Assembly (NCBI GenBank): GCA_905207535.1
Contig: CAJLLX010000018.1
Span: forward strand, 1 to 21,191
Length of the DNA stretch: 21,191 bases
Direction: 5' to 3'
Source of the DNA: an uncultured Muribaculaceae bacterium
GTDB taxonomy: Bacteria > Bacteroidota > Bacteroidia > Bacteroidales > Muribaculaceae
Shown: positions 14,665-21,191 of the stretch, one piece after another
Layout of the letters: every line of letters begins with the position of its first letter
Numbering within the stretch: position 1 is the first letter of the stretch
Translations under genes and position numbers: made by a program
The notes under the pieces: model-generated
Database searches by the model: none
What the model was told of the DNA's origin: nothing
The model's input: only the letters and a program-made list of their open reading frames with translations

Positions 14665-15447
14665 TCAGATGTCGCTGAGCTTCCACCATCCGTAGCTGAT
14701 GCCGGTGTCTACGGTGTCGAGACCCTCGGCCCGCTTGAGCCGCGCCACCACCACCAGCGTCAGTGGCAGCACTGCTGCCTCGTAGAGCGTCTTGAGCAGC
14801 GCCTGGCTCACTATCAGCGCTCCCACGGTGGTCCAGGGCAACACGCCACCGAAAGCTATCGGGAAGAACACCAGCGAGTCCACCCCCTCGCCAAAGAGAG
14901 TGCTCGCCACGGCTCGCATCGAAAAACTGCGCCTGGTGCCGCGGCTGCTCCCCGCAGCCGCCTTCATGCGGCTCATCACATAGGCATTGACCAGCGAGCC
15001 GCACACGAATGCCGCAAAACTGGCCACCATAATGCGCGGCACACTGCCGTAGATCATCTCCATCGCCTCCTGACCCTGCCAGTCGGGGCCTCCGGGCAGC
15101 GCTATGGCTATGTTGAGAAATATCGCCACAAGCAGGCTCGAGGCGAACCCCGCCCAGATCATCAGCCTCGCCTTGCGGAAGCCGTAGACCTCCACCACAC
15201 AGTCGTTGATGATATAAGAGATGGGAAACACCACAAACCCCGCGGTGATGGTGAACCATCCCAGGTCCACCACTTTGATTTCTATGAGGTTCGACACTAT
15301 GAGGCACACCACGAAGAGCACCGACAGAAGCATGAATATCACCGTCACCTTCTGCGATCTCCCGAAGGCGTTCACATCAGTCCCCTGAAGGCCCTGCACA
15401 GAGCCCTCAGCCTCGCTGAGGAGGATTTTTTCGTCTGATTTTTCCAT
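14665..15447 (-). CDS. yhhQ: Queuosine precursor transporter, YhhQ family
   Basis: 260 residues from the ATG at 15447 (MEKSDEKI). The frame continues to 15489, but 15447 is preferred because the extra 14 residues are not family-like. It has an unusually long polar N-terminus (about 35 residues), then six or so membrane helices with the family signatures SNLIEIKVVDLG, FPISYIINDCVVEVYGF (about 75-92) and FGEGVDSLVFFPIAF (about 185-200). Members of this family (DUF165/Vut_1) take up preQ0/preQ1 or related 7-deazaguanines for queuosine in tRNA wobble positions. No que genes are nearby, and I saw no convincing preQ1 riboswitch in the 226-base upstream gap. Confidence 0.9.
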   Translation of the reverse strand: MEKSDEKILLSEAEGSVQGLQGTDVNAFGRSQKVTVIFMLLSVLFVVCLIVSNLIEIKVVDLGWFTITAGFVVFPISYIINDCVVEVYGFRKARLMIWAGFASSLLVAIFLNIAIALPGGPDWQGQEAMEMIYGSVPRIMVASFAAFVCGSLVNAYVMSRMKAAAGSSRGTRRSFSMRAVASTLFGEGVDSLVFFPIAFGGVLPWTTVGALIVSQALLKTLYEAAVLPLTLVVVARLKRAEGLDTVDTGISYGWWKLSDI

Positions 15448-15508
15448 TGGTCTTGTTTTTAACGAGGTAGCAAGCACTCGGTTGAGCAAAATATCTTCTT
15501 TTCGCCCG

Positions 15509-15516
15509 CAAAATTA
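15509..15516 (-). promoter_or_regulatory. -7 box for yhhQ
   Basis: The minus strand reads TAATTTTG (TAnnTTTG), 61 bases ahead of the ATG at 15447. It separates yhhQ from the terminated upstream GlsB gene. Confidence 0.55.
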
Positions 15517-15618
15517 CCCATTTTCCCCGACATTCCCCCTCCCCGTGCCCCTAAAAATCCTTAAACCCGCCAGACTTAATAATTCAACCGTTTCTTACAC
15601 CGGTCCATAAAAGTCTAC

Positions 15619-15647
15619 AAAAAAAGGGAGGCGCATCACCTCCCTTT
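15619..15647 (-). terminator. Rho-independent terminator of the GlsB-like gene
   Basis: A perfect 9-bp stem (15623-15631 with 15639-15647) has a 7-base loop and is followed on the minus strand by a T7 run that begins inside the stem (15625-15619). It lies 27 bases past the gene's stop. Confidence 0.88.
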
Positions 15648-15673
15648 CTTGTTCGTGTGTAAATCATTACATG

Positions 15674-15925
15674 CTAACTGTTGACGCGGCGGCTGATGAA
15701 ATCCGCCAGCCACAGAAGCACCACTGCGCCCACCACCGAGGTCAGCAGACTGCCGATGATGCTTGAAGTGTGGATGCCCAAGATGCCGAAAAGCCAGCCT
15801 CCGAGCACACCGCCGATGATACCCACCAGCAGATTCACCCACAGGCCGAAGCCACCGCCCTTCACGAGCTTGCCGGCGATGAACCCTGCGGCCAGGCCGA
15901 TCAATATATACCAAATAAATGCCAT
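15674..15925 (-). CDS. GlsB/YeaQ/YmgE family membrane protein
   Basis: 83 residues with three glycine-rich transmembrane helices. The family pattern is GLAAGFIAGKLVKGGGFG, then VNLLVGIIGGVLGGWLFG, then SIIGSLLTSVVGAVVLLWLA and a short basic end (SRRVNS). Members are small inner-membrane proteins (transglycosylase-associated, PF04226), often stress-induced and of unclear biochemical role. It is a single-gene unit with its own strong terminator. A 6-base-arm inverted repeat lies 21 bases upstream of its start. Confidence 0.92.
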   Translation of the reverse strand: MAFIWYILIGLAAGFIAGKLVKGGGFGLWVNLLVGIIGGVLGGWLFGILGIHTSSIIGSLLTSVVGAVVLLWLADFISRRVNS

Positions 15926-15945
15926 AATCTTATCGTTTTTAGAGT

Positions 15946-15962
15946 TGTATCGTTCAGATACA
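15946..15962. promoter_or_regulatory. Inverted repeat upstream of the GlsB-like gene
   Basis: TGTATC-GTTCA-GATACA: two 6-base arms and a 5-base spacer, 21 bases upstream of the start, where an operator or stress-regulator site could lie. No TAnnTTTG box is seen in this gap, so the promoter may be of another class. Confidence 0.35.
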
Positions 15963-16011
15963 TTACAATCTCGCCCCCCTTTTTGTTCATCCCCGCCCTC
16001 TCTTGTGATGG

Positions 16012-17310
16012 TTAGCGGCCGGAGAAGAGGAGGGTGTAGCCGAGGAGGCGGTCGTAGCGCTCGCCGGGAGCGCGGTAATAGACGGCTACTTCGTATTCGT
16101 TGACGGTCTGATAGAAATCGCCCTCCACGTCGGCTGTGCGGGCCGCAGGCTGAGAGGCGCGTTTTGCCTCACGTGAGGCGGAGGAGCGGAGGGCGAGGTA
16201 GCGGTAGTTGTAGGCGCCCTGCTTAAGGAGGAGGGCTTTGTGGTAGACGCCGGCCTCGGGGTCGTAGGTCATGCGGGAGTTGTCGTCGAGATGGCGGTAG
16301 GTGAGGTCGCCGTCGAGATACACGTCGGCATCGAGCAGCGGGAGCATCTTGAGTGTGAAATGCACCACGGAATAATCGGCCTCGGTGTCGGGATCGGCGG
16401 CGTTGTATTCGCGCACGAGAAAGCGCCCGTGCTGGGTGCTGTCGTAGGAGTAAGGGCGCGAGTGGCGCGGCTCGTCGAGCTTCAGCACATGGTGGTAATA
16501 GGGCGCATGATAGTCGATTGTCTCCACTCCCATGCCGGGATATGTGAGCTGCACGGTCTCCATGCGGCGGTATTCGTTGCCGGCGGGGAAGATGAGCGCG
16601 GGCACATGCTCATACACCACCTGAGTGCCTGTGGCGCGGGTGGGATGGCTGAGGGTCACGGTGTTGTCCAGGCGATTGTTCTGACTGACCACCACACGGA
16701 GGTCGTTGAAGGGGTCGCGCACGGGGTAGCGGTTGAGGTCTACGGTGAGAGCGAGCTGCTGATGGCCGGCGTTGTAGTCGATGTCGGTGCGCGAGGTGAT
16801 GTCGCCACGGATGGCTACGGCGCTCTCCGACACCATGAAGCGCACCTGCAGGTAAAGGTCGTCGGGATTCTCCTCGGGGAAGACGCGCATGAGGTAGTTG
16901 CCCGAGAGGCGAAACTGAAATTCGTCATTGGGCACCGTGATGGAGTAGTGGATATAGTGCACTCCGGTGGCGCGGGAGAAAGCGTAGTCGGTGACGTCGC
17001 CGAGATTGAAGCCGTCGAACACCTCGTTGTCGGTGATGTTGCTCAGGCTCCAGTCGGCGTCGCAGTGATAGATGGAGTAGCGCAGATACTCGCGCTCGTC
17101 GCTGAGGATGTCGAACCCCACGGTGAGCGTCTCCGAGGGGTTGTCAGCGGTGATTACAGGCGGAGCCAGGCGGTCGCCGTTGACTTCTACGGTGAGAGTG
17201 CGGCATGAGGGGTTGAAGATGCCGGTGAGGGTGTTTTCGGCAGCCGTGGCGGTAGCGGGGGCGAGGCAGCAGAGCGCGGCGACTGTAAGACGGGAGAGGA
17301 TTTTTACCAT
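16012..17310 (-). CDS. Type IX secretion system plug protein (DUF5103)
   Basis: 432 residues from the ATG at 17310 (MVKILSRL). The frame runs on to 17739, but that extension is an antiparallel shadow of ung and is rejected. It has a signal peptide ending near ATAA/E. The mature protein is beta-rich and carries the DUF5103 signature around residues 80-125 (YSIYHCDADWSLS, FDGFNLGDVTDYAFS, HYIHYSI). It ends in YTLLFSGR. In Flavobacterium, proteins of this family sit in the SprA translocon as its periplasmic plug, and Pfam names the domain T9SS plug. It is therefore predicted to act at the outer-membrane type IX secretion channel. Its start overlaps the ung stop by 7 bases (ATGGTAA), so its translation is likely coupled to ung. 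Confidence 0.88.
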   Translation of the reverse strand: MVKILSRLTVAALCCLAPATATAAENTLTGIFNPSCRTLTVEVNGDRLAPPVITADNPSETLTVGFDILSDEREYLRYSIYHCDADWSLSNITDNEVFDGFNLGDVTDYAFSRATGVHYIHYSITVPNDEFQFRLSGNYLMRVFPEENPDDLYLQVRFMVSESAVAIRGDITSRTDIDYNAGHQQLALTVDLNRYPVRDPFNDLRVVVSQNNRLDNTVTLSHPTRATGTQVVYEHVPALIFPAGNEYRRMETVQLTYPGMGVETIDYHAPYYHHVLKLDEPRHSRPYSYDSTQHGRFLVREYNAADPDTEADYSVVHFTLKMLPLLDADVYLDGDLTYRHLDDNSRMTYDPEAGVYHKALLLKQGAYNYRYLALRSSASREAKRASQPAARTADVEGDFYQTVNEYEVAVYYRAPGERYDRLLGYTLLFSGR

Positions 17311-17966
17311 TGGATGGGAGTTTTGCCGTGTTGGGCGAGATAGGCGTTGGCCCGGGAGAAATGGTGGTTGCCGAAAAATCCGCGGTAGGCCGAGAGGGGC
17401 GACGGGTGAGCCGAGGTGAGCACCAGATGGCGCGACGAGTCGATCAGCGAAGCTTTGCTGCGGGCGTAGCTGCCCCAGAGGATGAACACCACATTGTCGA
17501 GCCGCTGCGAGATGGTGGAGATCACATGGTCGGTGAAGGTCTCCCAGCCGTGGCCCTGATGCGATCCGGCCTGATGCTCGTCGACGGTGAGTGTGGCGTT
17601 GAGCAGGAGCACACCCTGAGTGGCCCAGCGCGAGAGGTCGCCGTCGGCGGGGATGGGCGCTCCGGTGTCGTCGTGGATCTCCTTGAAGATATTCAGCAGC
17701 GACGGAGGGAAGGGTACACCCGGATTCACCGAGAAGCAAAGGCCGTTGGCCTGCCCGGGGCCGTGGTAGGGGTCCTGCCCGAGAATCACCACCTTCACCT
17801 GATCAAACGGACAGGAATCGAAGGCTGCGAAGATGCGGCTGCCCGGCGGGTAGACGCGCCCGGCGCGGTAGCGCTCACTGACAAATGCAGTGAGCGCACC
17901 GAAGTAGGGCGCTTCCCATTCGGCCCCGAGGGCCTCCTTCCATGATTGTTCGATGCGAACGTTCAC
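17304..17966 (-). CDS. ung: Uracil-DNA glycosylase, family 1
   Basis: 220 residues, the usual length. Catalytic motif GQDPYHGPGQANGL has D65 activating water and H68; the DNA-binding loop HPSPLSAYRGF has H187. VLLLNATLTVDE and the substrate-pocket FSV segment are also present. It removes uracil from DNA to start base excision repair. It is the first gene of a two-gene unit with the T9SS plug gene. No TAnnTTTG box was recognised in the 111-base gap upstream. Confidence 0.97.
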   Translation of the reverse strand: MNVRIEQSWKEALGAEWEAPYFGALTAFVSERYRAGRVYPPGSRIFAAFDSCPFDQVKVVILGQDPYHGPGQANGLCFSVNPGVPFPPSLLNIFKEIHDDTGAPIPADGDLSRWATQGVLLLNATLTVDEHQAGSHQGHGWETFTDHVISTISQRLDNVVFILWGSYARSKASLIDSSRHLVLTSAHPSPLSAYRGFFGNHHFSRANAYLAQHGKTPIQW

Positions 17967-17992
17967 AATATTTCTAAGATTGTAGATTGTAA

Positions 17993-18012
17993 GGGCGCAA
18001 TATTTTGCGCCC
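17993..18012. terminator. Hairpin between dipeptidyl peptidase III and ung
   Basis: A perfect 8-bp inverted repeat GGGCGCAA/TTGCGCCC with a TATT loop, 65 bases past the peptidase stop. It has the right place and strength for a terminator on the minus strand but lacks a T run. Confidence 0.45.
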
Positions 18013-18077
18013 GCATATACATTGCTTAAAATCAGCCGTTTACAGGCGCGGGCGCGAATTGCGGATCTCTTTCCGGC

Positions 18078-20108
18078 TTATTTTGTCAGCGGGGAGTAGT
18101 CGGCGGAGTAGCGCATCATCTGCGGTAGGTACTCCTCGTCGTAGCTCACCACAATGTCGGTGATCTTGCCGCCCTCGTCGGTGACGGGGGTGTAGACGGG
18201 GTTGACAAATCCCTTGTAGGGAGCGATGGAGAGCTTGGCGTAGCGGTCGAGCACCTCCTTGTGGAGCTGCGGATCTACCTTCACTGCATACTGCTCTACG
18301 AGTTTGGCTCCGGCCTCATAGTCGCCCTCGCTCTTGATGCGCTGTATCTCGGCGAGAAGCTGGCCGAAGAGGTCGCGCATCTTGCCATAGTCGTTGATCT
18401 GCACGTAGGTTTTCCCGTTGCGCTTCACGAGCTCCACCACATTGTCGGCTTTGCCGTGCTCCAGCACCCACTCGGCGATGAGTTTGCGGTTGCGCATATG
18501 CGCTTCCTCCACATCCTTGCCCGGCTCTATGCGCATGAGCTGCGTCATGAGGCCGTTGAGCATATATTTGTAATATTCAGCCTTGTAGGCGTCGGGGTTG
18601 TCGAGCAGACCCAGCTCCAGCAGATGGGGGTCGGCGAGATAGTAGAGGGCGAAGAGGTCGGCGCGGGTCTCCTCGAGGGTCGAACCGTGGGCCTTGAGTG
18701 CGTCGGGATCCACTCCGGGGAGCAGACGTCCCGAGCCGTGGCCGAGACACTCGTGGAGGTCGGTGTGCAGGTTGTCGGTGATGAAGAGATACTTGTCGAG
18801 CAGGTCGCGGGTGGGCTGGTCGATGACAAACTCCTCATTGAATCCGTTGCCGTGCGAGGCGTCGTCGTAGGCCTGGGTGATATTCTCGATGGTCACCGAC
18901 TTCGAGCCGTGGGCGGCTCGGATCCAGTTGGCGTTGGGGAGGTTGATGCCGATAGGTGTGGAGGGGTAGGAGTCGCCGGCGAGGATGGCGGCGTTGATCA
19001 CCTTGGCGCTGACGCCCTTCACCTCGGGCTTGCGGAAGCGGGGATCTACCGGCGAGCGGTCCTCAAACCACTGAGCGGCATTGGAGATGGTCTCGGTGCG
19101 CTGCGATGCCTCCATGTTCTTGTAGTTGACTATCGACTCCCACGAGCCGGTCATCCCCAGGGGATCGCCGTACGACTCGATGAAGCCGTTGATGAAGTCC
19201 ACCACCGGGGTGGTATCCTCGGTCCATACGATCGAATACTCGTCGAAGAGGCGCAGGTCGCCGGTGAGGTAATATTTGATGAGCAACTCTATGCTCCGGC
19301 GCTGCTGAGCGGTCTCGGCGTAGGGGAGTGCCTTCTGCAGATTCTCCACAATGCGCTCTAAGGCCGGCGAGTAGAGGCCGCCTACCTTGTAGGGGAGCTC
19401 TGTCACACGGCCGTTCTCCTTCACCACCTTGGTGTTGAGGCCGTAGGAGATGGGGGTGGGGTCGTCGGGGCGCTTACGGGCGGCGAAGTAATCCTCCACC
19501 TCCTTCTGGGTTACGCCTTCGTACATATTGTTGGCCGAAGTGAGGATAATGTCCTGACCTTCAGCCTGGTTGACGCGCTTGGGCATAAACGAGGGGTCGA
19601 AAATCAGGCGGCACACCGATTTTACGGTCTCCTTGCCGAGCTTGTTAAGCAGCTGAGGCTGAGCTGCAAACAGCTTGTTGAGCTGCGAGTCGAACCACCG
19701 CTGCGAGAAGCCGGGCACAAATTTGTCGGCGCTGTAGTGGTGGTAGGCGCCATTGCCAAACTCTATCTGCTTGAGATAGGTCTCGAAAGCCTTGAACTCC
19801 TTGTCGTTGCGGTCGCCGTCGTACTGTTTCCATACTCCCTCGCAGATCTGACGCAGAGCAAGATTGTAGCGTCCGTTCTGGTCCCAGAGGATGTCGCGGC
19901 CGGCGAGGGCAGCCTCGCTGAGGTAATAGATGAAGAGCTTGCGCTGCAGGTCGAGATTGTCGAATCCCGGCACGGTGTAGCGCATCACCTCGATGTCGGC
20001 GAAGCGGTCTACTATATCGCCTGAGGGATTTTTGGGGTCAAGTGCATTGGCCATTGCGGTGGTGGATATGGCGGCGCAGAGGGTGGCCGCGATGATATGT
20101 TTTTTCAT
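18078..20108 (-). CDS. Dipeptidyl peptidase III, M49 family
   Basis: 676 residues, nearly identical in length to the characterised Bacteroides thetaiotaomicron enzyme (675). Zinc motif HECLGH (H452, E453, H457) is followed by EETRAD (second Glu, E480, as third zinc ligand); the spacing of ligands matches the bacterial M49 enzymes. It removes dipeptides from the N-termini of short peptides. The N-terminus (MKKHIIAATL...STTAMA) looks like a signal peptide, so the protein is predicted to be exported to the periplasm, unlike cytosolic eukaryotic DPP III. The start at 20108 begins this signal directly. It lies 39 bases after the methyltransferase gene and may be cotranscribed. Confidence 0.93.
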   Translation of the reverse strand: MKKHIIAATLCAAISTTAMANALDPKNPSGDIVDRFADIEVMRYTVPGFDNLDLQRKLFIYYLSEAALAGRDILWDQNGRYNLALRQICEGVWKQYDGDRNDKEFKAFETYLKQIEFGNGAYHHYSADKFVPGFSQRWFDSQLNKLFAAQPQLLNKLGKETVKSVCRLIFDPSFMPKRVNQAEGQDIILTSANNMYEGVTQKEVEDYFAARKRPDDPTPISYGLNTKVVKENGRVTELPYKVGGLYSPALERIVENLQKALPYAETAQQRRSIELLIKYYLTGDLRLFDEYSIVWTEDTTPVVDFINGFIESYGDPLGMTGSWESIVNYKNMEASQRTETISNAAQWFEDRSPVDPRFRKPEVKGVSAKVINAAILAGDSYPSTPIGINLPNANWIRAAHGSKSVTIENITQAYDDASHGNGFNEEFVIDQPTRDLLDKYLFITDNLHTDLHECLGHGSGRLLPGVDPDALKAHGSTLEETRADLFALYYLADPHLLELGLLDNPDAYKAEYYKYMLNGLMTQLMRIEPGKDVEEAHMRNRKLIAEWVLEHGKADNVVELVKRNGKTYVQINDYGKMRDLFGQLLAEIQRIKSEGDYEAGAKLVEQYAVKVDPQLHKEVLDRYAKLSIAPYKGFVNPVYTPVTDEGGKITDIVVSYDEEYLPQMMRYSADYSPLTK

Positions 20109-20147
20109 TATTCTGTTGTAAAACGATGAGTCTGAGAGTGTTTTGGG

Positions 20148-21191
20148 TTACTCCACATAGAGCACAAGCCCCTTGAGATACTCACCCTCGGGGTGGTAGA
20201 TGTTGACGGGGTGGTCGGCCGGCTGTGTGAGCTGGTGTAGGATGCGGATGCGCCGCTTGCTCTGCGCTGCGGCCGAGAAGACGGCGAGGCGAAATTGCTC
20301 GCGGCTCACGGCCTGGGAGCAGGAGAAGGTGAAGAGGATGCCGCCGGGGGCTATTTTCTCAAATGCCTTGGCGTTGAGGCGCTGATAGCCGCGCAGGGCG
20401 TTGCGCAGGGCGCTCCGGTGCTTGGCGAAGGCCGGCGGATCGAGGATGATCAGGTCGTATTCGCCCGATTGCATATTGTCGAGATACTTGAAGGCATCTT
20501 CGGCGAAGGAGCGGTGGCGGTCGGTGCCGGGGAAGTTGAGCTCCACGTTGGCGTCGGTGAGGGTGATGGCCTTTTCGGAGCTGTCGACCGAGTGAACCGT
20601 CTCAGCGCCTCCCCGGAGAGCATAAACCGAGAAACCGCCGGTGTAGCAGAACATGTTGAGCACCTTGCGGCCGCGGCTGTAGCGGCCCAGCAGGTCGCGG
20701 TTGTCGCGCTGATCGAGGAAAAATCCGGTTTTCTGACCCCGGAGCCAGTCGATGTTGAACTGCAGTCCGTTTTCGGTGGCTGTAGAGGTCTCGTAGTTGC
20801 CTATCAGATAGGTGTTTTGCGGGTCGAGATGTGCCTTGTAGGGGAGTGTGGTCTCCGACTTGTAGTAGACATTGCGCACTCCGAGGCCGGGAAGCTCCAC
20901 TAAGGCTTCGGCCACTTGCATGCGGGCATAGTGCATGCCGGGCGAGTGGGCCTGGATGACGGCCGTGGGGCCGTAGATGTCCACCACGAGGCCGGGGAGG
21001 AAGTCACCCTCGCCGTGCACCAGGCGGTAGGCATTGTTGTCGGGACGGGCCAGCGAGAGGGCGCGGCGCAGCTTCAGGGCGGAGGTGAGCCGGCGCCGGA
21101 AGAAGTCGGGCGCTATGCTGTCGGCGCCGAAATCGAGGATGCGCACGGCGATGCTCCCTATCTGGAAGTGGCCCACGCCGATGAGGCGGCC
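20148..21191 (-). CDS. RlmI-type class I SAM-dependent rRNA methyltransferase (5' end outside window)
   Basis: The frame is open through the right edge (GRLIGVGHFQIGSIAVRIL), so the GTG at 21176 is not the start; about 50 N-terminal residues of the PUA domain are missing. What remains has the RlmI layout: a middle domain with LVHGEGDFLPGLVVDIYG, LRGQKTGFFLDQRDNR before the SAM fold, motif I in NMFCYTGGFSVYALRGGA, VDSSEKA, and motif IV ILDPPAFAKHR. In E. coli RlmI makes m5C1962 in 23S rRNA. The exact target base here is inferred from the family only. The gene precedes the dipeptidyl peptidase III gene on the same strand. Confidence 0.92.
   Translation of the reverse strand, partial: GRLIGVGHFQIGSIAVRILDFGADSIAPDFFRRRLTSALKLRRALSLARPDNNAYRLVHGEGDFLPGLVVDIYGPTAVIQAHSPGMHYARMQVAEALVELPGLGVRNVYYKSETTLPYKAHLDPQNTYLIGNYETSTATENGLQFNIDWLRGQKTGFFLDQRDNRDLLGRYSRGRKVLNMFCYTGGFSVYALRGGAETVHSVDSSEKAITLTDANVELNFPGTDRHRSFAEDAFKYLDNMQSGEYDLIILDPPAFAKHRSALRNALRGYQRLNAKAFEKIAPGGILFTFSCSQAVSREQFRLAVFSAAAQSKRRIRILHQLTQPADHPVNIYHPEGEYLKGLVLYVE

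Noticed and set aside
15448..15673. Possible preQ1 riboswitch upstream of the queuosine-precursor transporter
   Set aside because: I looked for a short stem with an A-rich pseudoknot tail near the start codon and saw only the GlsB terminator, a promoter box and C-rich sequence.
17311..17739. N-terminal extension of the T9SS plug frame into ung
   Set aside because: The extra 143 residues are Arg/His/Pro-rich shadow sequence of ung, and a signal peptide begins exactly at the ATG at 17310.
18261..19361. 366-codon plus-strand open frame opposite dipeptidyl peptidase III
   Set aside because: Shadow of a gene with intact zinc motifs; the translation is repetitive in Val, Gly, Glu and Leu.

Overview
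The window looks like an ordinary chromosomal stretch of a fairly GC-rich gut Bacteroidales bacterium, plausibly Muribaculaceae-like, although genus is not decidable from the sequence. Four things support this. The tmRNA tag reads GENNYALAA, the Bacteroides-type tag. Most intergenic promoters carry the Bacteroidetes -7 box TAnnTTTG, and Shine-Dalgarno sequences are weak or absent. There is a type IX secretion plug protein (DUF5103) and a DcaP-like porin. There is also an HU - 29-residue basic ribosomal-type protein - RNase G arrangement.

Layout. Bases 1-2091 hold a possible transposase scrap, a hairpin, an intact DcaP-like porin and a second porin gene reduced to its two ends by an internal deletion, both on the minus strand. 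Bases 2234-3337 hold a small secreted protein of unknown function and a complete tmRNA gene with promoter and terminator, on the plus strand. Bases 3415-4487 are lrgB and lrgA (minus), divergent from a secreted family 3 glycoside hydrolase (plus, 4745-7081). From 7172 to 15925 every gene is on the minus strand. In transcription order these are a GlsB/YeaQ membrane protein, a YhhQ-type queuosine-precursor transporter, HU, a 29-residue bS22/AURKAIP1-like protein, RNase G, an OmpR-type response regulator, its histidine kinase, and a PiT phosphate transporter with a PhoU-like C-terminal region. Bases 16012-21191, also minus, hold an RlmI-type methyltransferase (running off the right edge), dipeptidyl peptidase III, uracil-DNA glycosylase and the T9SS plug protein; the last two overlap by 7 bases.

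How the genes work together. Several belong to translation and RNA metabolism: tmRNA (ribosome rescue), RNase G (RNA processing), the bS22-like protein, the rRNA methyltransferase, and the queuosine transporter (tRNA wobble modification). The two-component pair sits directly upstream of the PiT-PhoU transporter on the same strand, so a phosphate-linked role is a reasonable but unproven guess. The remaining genes are envelope and nutrient functions.

I found no defence system, CRISPR array, prophage or biosynthetic cluster. The observations most worth checking are the gutted porin pseudogene, the hairpins plus T-tract terminator in the 235-base gap before RNase G, and the 26-base tandem duplication that forms the C-terminal tail of the histidine kinase.
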